Positions 44,980-54,395 of a DNA stretch of 64,000 nt are shown in pieces. The stretch's first letter is position 1, and the number at the start of each line of letters is the position of its first letter. A program made the translations under genes and the position numbers. The notes below the pieces were generated by a model. That model saw nothing but the letters and a program-made list of their open reading frames with translations, was not told the DNA's origin and did no database searches. This stretch comes from Natribaculum luteum (GTDB lineage Archaea; Halobacteriota; Halobacteria; Halobacteriales; Natrialbaceae). Where the stretch lies: contig NZ_CP095398.1 of the NCBI RefSeq assembly GCF_023008545.1, forward strand, positions 124,001 to 188,000. The letters run 5' to 3'.

Positions 44980-45096
44980 GTCCGTTCGTTAGACTCCGTT
45001 GGTTATAACGCTTTATATTGTATGACGGTCTGAGTATCGCCTACTCTGAATCGACCCCGTTTCGAGCTATCGAACGTCCCTACACCTGTGATCCAT

Positions 45097-45729
45097 CTAC
45101 TCGTTATCGAGTTCCGGGCAGTCACAGCCGCCCCGTTCCAAAAGCTCCTCGATCTCGTACTGTTGACCGCAGTCCTCACAAAGGACGTTAATATCAACGA
45201 AAAGTCTAAATTCTCCGAGTATAAGATCGTCACTGTTCTCGAGCTGCTCGAGTTTACTCTCCGTGATCGTCGCCAGTCGACTCCGAAACCGCCGAACGTT
45301 TTCGGCTTCGATAACAGTCCGATCACGATTGTCTGTGGCGTACTCTGCATCACGGTACTCCTTGAGATACGTCCGGATAGCCTGATACGTGACGAAATCG
45401 CTCGTGAGTTTTTCGACGTCGACGCCCTCGCGTTCCAGTCGGCGCTGTGCTCGGGTTCGATCTGCGCTGTTCGTGTCTTCACTTGTTAACAACTCATATA
45501 CATTTTCAACTTCCCCCGTCAGCGGCTGCATGCCGGCTGCGGCCATCGCTTCTGCGAGCAATTGCTGATTGAAGTAATCCGCCAGCGACCGAAGACTCAT
45601 CCGGTCGTCGCCCGACGTCGTCCATAGTCGCTCCATCTCAGCGCCGATGCCCTCGAGTTCGTACTCGTCGATGAGTCGCACAACCTTGCTTCGTCTCCCG
45701 GGCGAATTCCCCGTATTTGAGTCGTCCAT
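45097..45729 (-). CDS. rdfA: Rod-determining factor RdfA homologue
   Basis: A 210-aa protein starting MDDSNTGNSPGRRSKVVRL. The RdfA core is clear: SKVVRLIDEYELEGIGAEME, SLADYFNQQLLAEAM, the RTRAQRRLEREGVDVEKL stretch and DFVTYQAIRTYLKEYRDAEY. The C terminus ends in a CEDCG...CDC zinc ribbon. In Haloferax volcanii RdfA is needed for the rod-to-disk shape balance. The pair with the SMC-like gene is often present in several copies, and here lies inside a catabolic island. Confidence 0.88.
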   Translation of the reverse strand: MDDSNTGNSPGRRSKVVRLIDEYELEGIGAEMERLWTTSGDDRMSLRSLADYFNQQLLAEAMAAAGMQPLTGEVENVYELLTSEDTNSADRTRAQRRLEREGVDVEKLTSDFVTYQAIRTYLKEYRDAEYATDNRDRTVIEAENVRRFRSRLATITESKLEQLENSDDLILGEFRLFVDINVLCEDCGQQYEIEELLERGGCDCPELDNE

Positions 45730-46263
45730 ACTTAACAACTGGTGGCACCAACACTAATTCTTGTCTGTCTACGATAGATAGGCGCGGCTGAGAGAATTAC
45801 GTGTGACTGCAGTTATTAATAAACATCAGGGAATAGCGGTCACACATTGATTATTTCGAACATCATCTATGTTTCAGTGTTTACTGAACTCGGCTATTAG
45901 GACCGGAATTCGAAAATTCCAAAGACGACATTTGAGGGCATGATTGTCCAGTCAGTAACAGTTGTTCTTTGTTATCGAATGTGGCTGTAGAAATATTACA
46001 GTCAAGCTATTACTGAATGTAGTAGGACGTCACAGTTATGAATTCTTAAAGGAAATAGCACTCATTACAGATGTATGCGTGTAATTCACGAGGGCGGACC
46101 CAGTTATCAGGACGTTAGAGGTGCTGTCCTGCTCGCTTCGACCGCGAGCAGAATTCATCGTATGTGTTACACCACTCCCGGAACTGGCTGAAGTGTCGGC
46201 TAGAAGTACACGAGACAGTTCGCGGTTTTCACGTGTATCGTTCGACAGCATCGAATCGTCGTC
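45730..46263. other. Intergenic region, no gene recognised
   Basis: About 530 AT-rich bases between rdfA and the IclR gene. Nothing beyond presumed promoter of rdfA was recognised. Confidence 0.45.
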
Positions 46264-47034
46264 TCAGAGAGTAGTGAGATTGATCTCTAATTCGTTCGTC
46301 GCTCCCAACAGGAGATCGACAAGCTCACCGCTAATCTCCTCGCGGCGAAGTCGGTTTGCGGGTCCGGAGATACTCAATGCTCCTCTGACTTCGTCGTTTT
46401 CACCGACGATGGGCGCACCGATGGCGTACAGACCCGAGAGGGACTCCCCGTCGTTTATTGCGTACCCTCGATCTCGTGAGGTTTCAAGTTCTTGGAATAA
46501 TTCATCTTCTCGTGTAGTCGTATTCTGCGTCTGTTCGGGCAGTCCGTGGCGCTCGATAATCTCTTCGACGCGACTACGCGGGAGGTTTGCGAGGATCGCC
46601 TTACCAGCAGAGATCGTATGCAAGTGCACCCCCTCACCAATCCGGACGGGAGGGTTGACCGGATGTTCACCCTCAGCGCCAGTCAGATAGTACCCGAGTC
46701 CGTTTTCCTCGACGATGCACCAGACTCGTTCCCCGGTTTCGTGAGCCAGTTGCTTCACTTTCTTCGGGGCAATCGAGTAGAGATCGTACGAGGTCTGCAC
46801 GTGCTTACCGTGATTCAGAAACTCTAATCCCAGTCGATACTTTCTGCCCTCTTTGACTACGTATCCACGCCGCTGCAACGCTGTGAGGTGCCCGTGTGCG
46901 GTACTCTTGGCCATTCCGACACCCTCTGCGATCTCGGTTACACCTACGTCCTCGTTCTCGCGAATGAATTCGACGATGTCGAACAGTTTTTCGTCCGATT
47001 TGATCGTCCTTCCTTGACCGTCTTTCTGTGACAT
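46264..47034 (-). CDS. IclR-family transcriptional regulator
   Basis: A 256-aa regulator with an N-terminal winged helix (GVTEIAEGVGMAKSTAHGHL, about 31-50) and the IclR effector domain (HTISAGKAILANLPRSRVEE; LSGLYAIGAPIVGENDEVRG). It lies directly downstream of sdhB on the same strand and is the nearest regulator for the SDH/lyase/transporter cluster. The effector is probably a small organic acid, as in many IclR proteins. Confidence 0.92.
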   Translation of the reverse strand: MSQKDGQGRTIKSDEKLFDIVEFIRENEDVGVTEIAEGVGMAKSTAHGHLTALQRRGYVVKEGRKYRLGLEFLNHGKHVQTSYDLYSIAPKKVKQLAHETGERVWCIVEENGLGYYLTGAEGEHPVNPPVRIGEGVHLHTISAGKAILANLPRSRVEEIIERHGLPEQTQNTTTREDELFQELETSRDRGYAINDGESLSGLYAIGAPIVGENDEVRGALSISGPANRLRREEISGELVDLLLGATNELEINLTTL

Positions 47035-47149
47035 GTGACACCATACAACTTAATCACGCAAAAAACTTCGTTCGATCAGGTCGAATTTCCGGTGGAACGG
47101 CAAAACGAAAATCGATCTACAAGAGTCGCGACCACAGCTGTGGATGCAC

Positions 47150-47878
47150 TCAGTCAGAGGGAAACAATCGCTGTTTGACTCCGTGCTTTACTGCCTCTCG
47201 CTTCAGGAGTTGAATTCCTTCTGAAATCGGGAGATCTTTCGGACACGACTGCGTACATTCGCCCTGAACGTGACAGCTCCAGACGCCGTCAGCGTCCATG
47301 AGGCGTTCGAGCCGTTCTTCGGTTCTCGACTCTCGAGAATCTTTCACTAGCGTCAGCGCCTTGTTGATCGCCGCAGGACCGAGATAGTTCTCGTCTGCGA
47401 TGCTACAACTCGAGTAACAGGCACCACAGCCGACGCAATCCGTTCGGGGATCGATCACTTGCCGTTCGTCAGAATCAGGTTTTACGACCGCAGGGTCGGT
47501 CTCCTCGTCCAGTTCGTCTGATTCGAACGAGGGTTCGATCTCGGCGAAGCTATCGAAGAAGGGTTCCATATCGACAACCAGATCTTTTATCACTGGAAGA
47601 TTGTACATCGGGCGAACGGTGATCTCACCTTCCAACTCGGAGACTGGCGTCTGGCAAGCGAGTCGTGCCTGTCCGTTGATCTCCATAGAACAACTGCCGC
47701 AGACGCCCTGTCTGCAAGAGAACCGCATCGAGAGGTTCTCTTTGATCGTCTCTTGGATATGGAAGAGTCCGTCGAGCACCGACGTCGATTCGCTCGTCGG
47801 GACGTCGTACGATTCGAAGGTTGGTTCGGAGTCGGTTTCTGGGTTGTACCGGTGAACGGTAAACGTCGTCTTAGTCAT
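47150..47878 (-). CDS. sdhB: Succinate dehydrogenase/fumarate reductase iron-sulfur subunit
   Basis: A 242-aa SdhB/FrdB-type protein. It has the [2Fe-2S] motif CRQGVCGSCSMEINGQARLA (about 55-75), then the cluster motifs CVGCGACYSSC (about 146-156) and CHVQGECTQSCP (about 201-212). It transfers electrons from the flavoprotein to the membrane anchors. It is 75 bp after sdhA on the minus strand; the anchors are encoded 6.5 kb away on the opposite strand, unlike the usual compact sdhCDBA cluster of haloarchaea. Confidence 0.9.
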   Translation of the reverse strand: MTKTTFTVHRYNPETDSEPTFESYDVPTSESTSVLDGLFHIQETIKENLSMRFSCRQGVCGSCSMEINGQARLACQTPVSELEGEITVRPMYNLPVIKDLVVDMEPFFDSFAEIEPSFESDELDEETDPAVVKPDSDERQVIDPRTDCVGCGACYSSCSIADENYLGPAAINKALTLVKDSRESRTEERLERLMDADGVWSCHVQGECTQSCPKDLPISEGIQLLKREAVKHGVKQRLFPSD

Positions 47879-47952
47879 GGTCTGGTGCGTTGATGTTGTT
47901 GCGTTTCACACGTGTGAACTTTCGTGAGTGAGGTCGAACGTCAGCGGGTAGA

Positions 47953-49704
47953 TCAGCCCTCGTCTGCGTGCTCACGCTCTGGAGGAGCGGCAGCAACTCC
48001 CTCTTCTTCGTCGGGTGTCAACCGTGAGAATTCTACTGCTTCGTCCCAAATGTGCATTCCGTCTTCGGCTCGTTGTACGTACACGTTCGCTAACCAGCGG
48101 TCGTCGTTTCGCGTCGGGTAGTCTTCACGGTAGTGAGCGCCGCGACTTTCGGTTCGATAGAGGGCGCTTCGAGCGACCATTTCGGCCGCGAGCGAGAGGT
48201 TTTCTACGTCCATGTACTCGTTCCACTCCAGGTTGTACTGACAACTACCGGAGACAGAAACCTCGTCGAGGCGCTCCCGCACTCGCCGTATCTCGTCGAT
48301 GCCCTCGATCAGTTTCTCTTCGGTCCGTACGACGCCAACGTGTTCCCACATCGTTTCCTCCAGCAATTCACGCAGTTCGTAGATGTCGGCTCCGTCAGAT
48401 CGATCCAATGGCGCGGTCACGCGCGTAATTATCGCTTCGACTTGCTCGGGATCGTACGGGGCGGGCTCTCGGTCGCGGACCTCACTCGCGATCGCTTGGC
48501 CCGCTTGCTTGCCTAGTACCGTCGAATCGACCACGCCGTTTCCACCGAGTCGATTTGCTCCGTGAGCCCCGCCAGCGTCTTCACCAGCCACGTACAGTCC
48601 AGGAAGTTCAGTTCGGCAGTTGCCGTCGATCGTCACACCACCCATGTGATAATGAGACGTCGGCGAGACCTCGACGGGTTGCTCCGAGAGGTCCTGTCCG
48701 ACGTTGCGTGTTCGGTCGGTCATCCCGGGGAACGTTTCTTCGACGAAGTCGGTACCGAGATGGGTCGCATCGAGCAGTACGCCGTCGCGGTCGGTCCCGC
48801 GCCCGTCCATGATCTCCTGGTAACTCGCTCGAGAGACGATATCTCGAGTGGCGCGTTCCATCTCCTCGGGTGCGTACCGGCTCATGAACCGCTCGTCCTC
48901 CGTGTTGTACAGGTGTGCGCCGGCACCACGGATTCCCTCCTCGATGACGCCGCCGGTGAGTTTCGTATCTCCGGCCAAGAGCCCGGTCGGGTGGAACTGC
49001 ATCATCTCCATGTCCTGGAGTCGCACTCCCCGACGGAACGCCATCGCCTGGCCGTCCGCAGACTTCTCGAGTGCGGGTGTCGAAATCCGGTACATCGTCG
49101 CACCTGCACCGGTCGCGAGGACGACCGCATTCGCGGTAATCACCTCGAACTCGCCCGAACGCATGTCGAGAACCACACAGCCGACCACCTCGTCGTCGTG
49201 CGTGAGGAGATCGACCGCTCTCGTCTCCTCGAGGAACGTCACGTCGCGGGTCAACAGTTCGTCCCGGATCTTCGTCATAATTTCGATGCCAGTCAGGTCG
49301 CCCTTGTGAACCGTTCGATCGAACGATTGACCCGCGAATGGCTTCTGGTGTACGTATCCGTCCTCGTCGCGGTCGAAGAACACGCCCAGATCGTTCTCCA
49401 GTTTTCGGATCACCGTTGGAGCGTTCTCGATCAGCGTCCACGCGAGTTCCTGATCGTTGATCCACTTTCCGCCTTCTACCGTGTCGCGGTAGTGTGCCTC
49501 GAGTGAGTCGTCGGGATGAAGGACGGCGTTGTACCCACCCTGCACCATCCGCGTGCAGCCGCTCTTTCCCGCCAACTTCTTCACGACGATCGTGATATCG
49601 AGGTCGTCAGGACTCTCTTCGTCGGCATACATCGCGGCGAATAGCCCTGCACCGCCGGCGCCGACGACTAGCACATCCGTCTCTCGTACTCTTCGAGCTG
49701 GCAT
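47953..49704 (-). CDS. sdhA: Succinate dehydrogenase/fumarate reductase-like flavoprotein
   Basis: A 583-aa flavoprotein of the SdhA/FrdA/NadB family. The FAD motif VVGAGGAGLFAAMYADEE is at about 13-30. Active-site motifs are kept: MQFHPTGLL, the GVIEEGIRGAGAHLYN segment, SPTSHYHMGGV, and AHGANRLGGNGV. At the position of the His that binds FAD covalently in SdhA (SHTxxxQGG), this protein has Cys50 (SGCTRMVQGGYNA), so FAD is probably non-covalent or differently bound. This suggests a specialised enzyme and not the housekeeping SDH. It is divergent from the lyase gene at 49901. Confidence 0.88.
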   Translation of the reverse strand: MPARRVRETDVLVVGAGGAGLFAAMYADEESPDDLDITIVVKKLAGKSGCTRMVQGGYNAVLHPDDSLEAHYRDTVEGGKWINDQELAWTLIENAPTVIRKLENDLGVFFDRDEDGYVHQKPFAGQSFDRTVHKGDLTGIEIMTKIRDELLTRDVTFLEETRAVDLLTHDDEVVGCVVLDMRSGEFEVITANAVVLATGAGATMYRISTPALEKSADGQAMAFRRGVRLQDMEMMQFHPTGLLAGDTKLTGGVIEEGIRGAGAHLYNTEDERFMSRYAPEEMERATRDIVSRASYQEIMDGRGTDRDGVLLDATHLGTDFVEETFPGMTDRTRNVGQDLSEQPVEVSPTSHYHMGGVTIDGNCRTELPGLYVAGEDAGGAHGANRLGGNGVVDSTVLGKQAGQAIASEVRDREPAPYDPEQVEAIITRVTAPLDRSDGADIYELRELLEETMWEHVGVVRTEEKLIEGIDEIRRVRERLDEVSVSGSCQYNLEWNEYMDVENLSLAAEMVARSALYRTESRGAHYREDYPTRNDDRWLANVYVQRAEDGMHIWDEAVEFSRLTPDEEEGVAAAPPEREHADEG

Positions 49705-49868
49705 CTCACATTATGCATTTCGTTAGAAGTATTTCAGTTTACTCCCCCACCTCCCCGATCACCAGTACCCGGTCCCTGGCCAAGATCGCACCGGTCACTG
49801 TGTTGCTATCGGAATCAAATAACGTTCCCATCTATTCCGTTGACCTCCTGTGTGTCTTCCACCCACGG

Positions 49869-49877
49869 TTTTATAAC
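49869..49877 (+). promoter_or_regulatory. TATA-like box of the lyase gene
   Basis: TTTTATAAC lies about 27-30 nt upstream of the ATG at 49901. Confidence 0.5.
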
Positions 49878-49900
49878 AAACGAAATAGAAATTTCTAGTG

Positions 49901-51403
49901 ATGCCCGCAGACGAGAATATCTCTCGAGAGCGACTAGGGGCAGCGCCCGGTGACGTGTACACCGAGACGATCCAAGAGCCGACGTACGAGTTCAAACGTG
50001 AGCATTACTTCTATCACCTCATCGAAACGAACAAGGCCTGGACGGTGATGCTAGTCGAGACGGGACTGATCGACGAATCGGACGGTACCCAACTCCTCGA
50101 CGCGATAGCTGATCTCGAGGCGACGGGGCCCGAGGTGCTCGGCGAGTACAATCCGCAACTGGAGTACTTCTATTCGCACATGGAACACCAGCTCAACGAG
50201 CGAATCGGGGAAGACGTAGCTGGAAATATTAATATCGGGCGCACGCGGCCCGAGCCGCTCGCCAGGATGGTCACCCGCGAACAGCTGCTAGACATCCTCG
50301 AGCAGGCGCTGTCGCTTCGGGGAACGCTCCTCGATCTCGCCGAACGGGAACTCGAGACGGTCATGCCACAGTGGACGCACTACCAGCACGCACAGGTTTC
50401 GACCGTCGGCCATTACCTATTGGCGATCGTCGATTCGCTCGAGCGCGATACACGACGATTGCTCAACGCTTACGAGACGGTAAACGAGTGTACCCTCGGG
50501 TGTGGCGCGTTGGCTGGCGCGTCCTACGACCTCGATCGCCAGCTCGTCGCGGATTTACTCGGTTTCGACGGATTCAAAGAGAACACGATCGACTGTGTCG
50601 GCGGTGGTGATCACCACATGGAGCCTGCAGCCGCGATGGCGAACATGATGGTGACGCTAAGTCGATTGTGCCAGGACCTGTACACCTGGCACACCTGGGA
50701 GTTCGACTTCGTCGAGATCGGTGATGAGTTCTCGGGCTCCAGCAGTATGATGCCTCAAAAGAAGAACCCCTATCCGTTCGAATACGTCCGTGCCAGGGCT
50801 GCTCATGCGACGGGTTACATGTGCTCGGTCCACGAAACCTTGCACAACACGAACTTCCAGGACATCAAAGACGTCGAGGAAGACGCGGTCCACCCGCTGT
50901 TCGAGGCGTTCGAGGAGGTCGATCGAGCGCTACGGCTGCTCGATGGAACGGTCGCAAGTGCGGAGTTCAAGGCGGACACCATGCTCGAACGTGCCGCAGA
51001 AGGGTTCGCCTCGTGCAGCGAACTCGCAGCGAAGATCGACCGACAGACCGATCTAACCTACCGAACTGCACACCGGATCGTCGGCGATCTGGTCCAGCGT
51101 GCGCTGAGTCGAGATCTAGACGCGACAGCGGTCGACGCCGAACTCGTCAACGAGTCGGCACGCGAGATTACCGGAGAGTCGCTCGACATCGACGACGATT
51201 TCGTCCAGTCTGCGCTCGATCCCAAAGCATTCGTCGAAGCCCACGACGTACCTGGCGGCCCGGCACCGCGAGAAGTACGGCGCATGATCCAGGATCGCCG
51301 AGCAACCCTCGACGAGGATAGGGTCGACGTCGCGAATCGTCACGAGAAGATCGAGGACGCGAGTCGGGAACTCGCCGATCGCGTCGAATCGATCTACGCC
51401 TGA
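49901..51403 (+). CDS. Argininosuccinate lyase-family enzyme of unknown substrate
   Basis: A 500-aa fumarase/aspartase superfamily protein. It has the GSSSMMPQKKNPYPFEY signature loop with the catalytic Ser, the THYQHAQVSTVGHYLLA helix (THxQxAQ as in ArgH) and ECTLGCGALAGASYDLDR. The ArgH substrate motif HTGRSRND is changed to NIGRTRPEP, so argininosuccinate is unlikely to be its substrate. ArgH-family lyases release fumarate; related ones cleave aminopolycarboxylates such as EDDS. It is divergent from sdhA, whose enzyme would use or make fumarate. The start could also be the GTG one codon earlier. Confidence 0.8.
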   Translation: MPADENISRERLGAAPGDVYTETIQEPTYEFKREHYFYHLIETNKAWTVMLVETGLIDESDGTQLLDAIADLEATGPEVLGEYNPQLEYFYSHMEHQLNERIGEDVAGNINIGRTRPEPLARMVTREQLLDILEQALSLRGTLLDLAERELETVMPQWTHYQHAQVSTVGHYLLAIVDSLERDTRRLLNAYETVNECTLGCGALAGASYDLDRQLVADLLGFDGFKENTIDCVGGGDHHMEPAAAMANMMVTLSRLCQDLYTWHTWEFDFVEIGDEFSGSSSMMPQKKNPYPFEYVRARAAHATGYMCSVHETLHNTNFQDIKDVEEDAVHPLFEAFEEVDRALRLLDGTVASAEFKADTMLERAAEGFASCSELAAKIDRQTDLTYRTAHRIVGDLVQRALSRDLDATAVDAELVNESAREITGESLDIDDDFVQSALDPKAFVEAHDVPGGPAPREVRRMIQDRRATLDEDRVDVANRHEKIEDASRELADRVESIYA

Positions 51404-51512
51404 CCGCTCGATATCCGCCTCGTTCGTTTTTGGACGCTCTATTCGCGTTCACAGGCAGATTTGCAGTGAGGCCGCGATCGGTGGACTGCAGCCGACGTGG
51501 ACTCGTCGTGTC

Positions 51513-52295
51513 TCACCAACCGATGCCGTTCAGAAAGAGTCGAATCCCGATCAGTACGAGTAGCAGTTTGATGAACAGCGCAAATAAGCGTTCGTCGAGA
51601 TACGGGCGGAATACCGTCCCGAGATACACGCCGACGAAGACGGGCACCGTAAAGAGGGCACCCAGGACGAACTCTGTCGTTTGCAGTAGATTAGCGTTCG
51701 CGAGAAAGACCACCCGGACGACGTGTGCGACCAGAAATAGAGCAGACGTCCCCGTGACGAACACAGTTCGATTTTCGTCGATCGTATTGAGATACGAGTG
51801 AATGACGAGCGGCGGTCCCGGAGCGCCCACCGCACCACCGAGTAATCCGCTTAGTGTGCCGGCGAAGACGCTCACACTGGGACGCTCAGCGTACTCGTAT
51901 ATTTTCTCTTCGACGTGCTGAAACACGAGAAACAGGCCCACGTAGGCGGCAATGAAGAGATAGAGTAACTGCGCTGAGAGGGCCTCGAGGAGCCACACGC
52001 CGACGAACAATCCAACCGTGAGCGTGATCAAAAACCCGATCTGCGTCCGGAGAAACTCGATGGGGAGACCGTCATTAACTAAGACAACTACGTTGGACAC
52101 GAGAAACGGAATCGAGAGCGCTACGAGAGCGAGTTGCGGCGGAAACACCTGCACGATTCCGGCGATAGTGATGAGGCCGACTGCGAACCCGACCGTTCCT
52201 TTGACGAACCCGCCAAGTAACAGGACAGCGATCGCAATTAGTACACCGACTGCGGTGACTTCGACGCCAGCGAAGGCGAGTGCACCCAACTCCAT
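51513..52295 (-). CDS. TauE/SafE-family membrane permease
   Basis: A 260-aa protein with about 8 membrane segments in two halves, each beginning with the G-x3-G-x2-G type motif of the family: LLGGFVKGTVGFAVGLITIA (about 25-44) and FAGTLSGLLGGAVGAPGPPL (about 144-163). TauE/SafE proteins export sulfite, sulfoacetate or related anions. It sits convergently between the lyase and the UxaA-type genes, which is notable because UxaA-type sulfo-lyases release sulfite. Confidence 0.85.
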   Translation of the reverse strand: MELGALAFAGVEVTAVGVLIAIAVLLLGGFVKGTVGFAVGLITIAGIVQVFPPQLALVALSIPFLVSNVVVLVNDGLPIEFLRTQIGFLITLTVGLFVGVWLLEALSAQLLYLFIAAYVGLFLVFQHVEEKIYEYAERPSVSVFAGTLSGLLGGAVGAPGPPLVIHSYLNTIDENRTVFVTGTSALFLVAHVVRVVFLANANLLQTTEFVLGALFTVPVFVGVYLGTVFRPYLDERLFALFIKLLLVLIGIRLFLNGIGW

Positions 52296-52621
52296 TGGTC
52301 TTTTGATAGATTACTCTGATTATTCCATGTGTTTTTCGGTGTCTGTTATCTATTCTGACACAAAGGCGCGGATTCCGGAAAGGGGGCTGGTTTTTGTGGG
52401 CACTCGTTTCGAGGGGGCTCTAGACAACACCCAGACTCGCGGGGCAGCCAAAAACGACTCGTGGCCGGACGATCCGCGTCGAGTGGCCGATACGCTGAAT
52501 CAGCGCCGACGATTCCCTCGATACTCGCCAGGTTGATTGCCCCGGGCACAAGATAAAATTCAAGAATCATGATGTGATTGGCGTGGTAAGTTATATCATC
52601 CACGAGTCGTATCTACTTTCT

Positions 52622-52933
52622 ATGGGTGACACCCACATCGTCGCAGTCGAACCAGACGATAATGTTGCGACGGCTATCCGTGAGATAACGAGCGGTGAGA
52701 CGGTGACCGTCGATGTCGGCGACTACGAAGTCACGGTCGAAGTCGCAGAGGACGTCCAATTTGGGCACAAGATCGCACTCGAGGAGATCCCCGAGGGCGA
52801 GACAGTGTACAAGTACGGGCTCAGCATCGGAACTGCCTCGGAAGACGTCGAGGCCGGCGAGTGGGTACACGTCCACAACGTCGAGAGCAACTACGGCCGT
52901 GGCGACCTGGCAGACGAAAGCGCTACCGCGTAG
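52622..52933 (+). CDS. UxaA-family small subunit (SAF domain)
   Basis: The 103-aa product starts MGDTHIVAVEPDDNVATAIR. It is a lone SAF domain matching the N-terminal domain of altronate/galactarate dehydratases: FGHKIALEEIPEGETVYKYG (about 48-67) and WVHVHNVESNYGRGD. In split members (for example SuyA of (R)-sulfolactate sulfo-lyase) this is a separate small subunit. A TATA-like GTTATATC is about 28 nt upstream. The large subunit starts 21 bp downstream. Confidence 0.85.
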   Translation: MGDTHIVAVEPDDNVATAIREITSGETVTVDVGDYEVTVEVAEDVQFGHKIALEEIPEGETVYKYGLSIGTASEDVEAGEWVHVHNVESNYGRGDLADESATA

Positions 52934-52954
52934 AATTACGATCCAGAGAGGACC

Positions 52955-54118
52955 ATGACAGACTTCCTGGGATACGAACGACCCGACGGCAGTATCGGCA
53001 TTCGAAACTTCGTCCCCATCATCGCGACTGCACCGTACGCCAACGACACGGTCGAGCGCGCTGCGGGAATCGTCGACGACGCGATTCCGATCACACATCC
53101 CCTCGGTCGGTGTCAGACCAAACCCGACGTGTTCCAGACGTACCGAACGCTACTGGGCTACGGTACGCATCCGAACACGTACGGAGCAGTCGTGGTCGCT
53201 CACGCTGGCGAGATCGTCGACGGTGACGAGCTGGCCGAGGATATCGCAGAGACCGGTCGCCCCAGCGCGAGCATCAACATTCACGACGAGAACGGTGTGA
53301 TGAACGGACTGAAAGCGACCGTCGAGGCTACACAGGAGATGGTACAGGACGCCAGCGCTCAGCGACGCCAACCCCACGACGTTTCGAACCTGACGTTCGG
53401 TATCAACTGCGCGACGTCGGACACCACGAGCGGGCTCTGTCAGCACAAGGCGACTGCAGGGGCAGCGTGGCGACTAATCGACGAGGGGGGCCGTGCTGTC
53501 TTCGCGGAAACGCCGGAGTTTTTCGGTGGTGAACAGGGGCTAGCGGATCGCGCCGTCAACGACGAAGTCGCACAGAAAATCCTCGATTACGTCGACCGCT
53601 GGGAACAGCGTTTGCAGGAGACGGGCTACGACGTGCGGGGTGCCCAGCCGACACCGGACAACATGGACGGCGGTCTCACGACAATCGAGGAAAAAGCGCT
53701 CGGAGCACTCGTCAAATCCGGCGACGGGCCGATCCAGGATCTGGTCGACTACGGTGAGAAGATCCCCGACGACAGTGGCATGTACATCATGGACACGCCA
53801 GGCCACGGCGCCGAATCGGTGACGGGGATCGGCGCAGGCGGGGCACACTTTATGATCATCTCGACGGGCCAGGGACACACGCTTTCGAACGCCATCATGC
53901 CGACGATCAAGATCACAGGTAATCCTGGCAGCGCCGAACGCGTGCCCGAGGAGACCGACGTCGACGTCAGCGAGGCGCTGGTCGGCGACCAGACGATCGA
54001 GTGGGCGACCGACCAGCTCTGGAACGAGATCATAGATGTGGTGAATGGTAAACAGACGTTGAGTGAAGTGCTCGGTGAAAGCCAGTTCGCGATCCACCGT
54101 ATCGGTCCCTCAACCTGA
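52955..54118 (+). CDS. UxaA-family large subunit (dehydratase or sulfo-lyase)
   Basis: A 387-aa protein covering the C-terminal catalytic domain of UxaA/GarD-type enzymes: GYERPDGSIGIRNFVPII at the N terminus, THPLGRCQTK, FGINCATSDTTSGL (about 149-162) and MDTPGHGAESVTGIGAGG. Members remove water from altronate or galactarate, or sulfite from sulfolactate (SuyB). Its size suits a SuyB-like split enzyme (reported SuyB about 42 kDa), and a TauE/SafE exporter is adjacent, but the substrate is not proven. Length is normal and the gene intact. Confidence 0.83.
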   Translation: MTDFLGYERPDGSIGIRNFVPIIATAPYANDTVERAAGIVDDAIPITHPLGRCQTKPDVFQTYRTLLGYGTHPNTYGAVVVAHAGEIVDGDELAEDIAETGRPSASINIHDENGVMNGLKATVEATQEMVQDASAQRRQPHDVSNLTFGINCATSDTTSGLCQHKATAGAAWRLIDEGGRAVFAETPEFFGGEQGLADRAVNDEVAQKILDYVDRWEQRLQETGYDVRGAQPTPDNMDGGLTTIEEKALGALVKSGDGPIQDLVDYGEKIPDDSGMYIMDTPGHGAESVTGIGAGGAHFMIISTGQGHTLSNAIMPTIKITGNPGSAERVPEETDVDVSEALVGDQTIEWATDQLWNEIIDVVNGKQTLSEVLGESQFAIHRIGPST

Positions 54119-54395
54119 GCGCCCCTGGAGAACACCGGCACGTCTCGGCGGTCGTCCGACGCCCTAGTATCTCTACCGAAGGAGGATGCCTTGTCACAGC
54201 CAATCGAGGATACCGGGCGAAGCGGCCTCGGCGTTGCATCGCGAGCAGCCTCCCAACCAACCCACCGTCCAACCTCGAGATGAGTACGCGTCAGCGATTA
54301 CTCGAGGACACTCCCGCATGAGCCGCCAGCTATCCCGCTGAACACTGCCCTGAGAAACACAATATGTCATCAATCATCCAAAAACCACAAATAAT

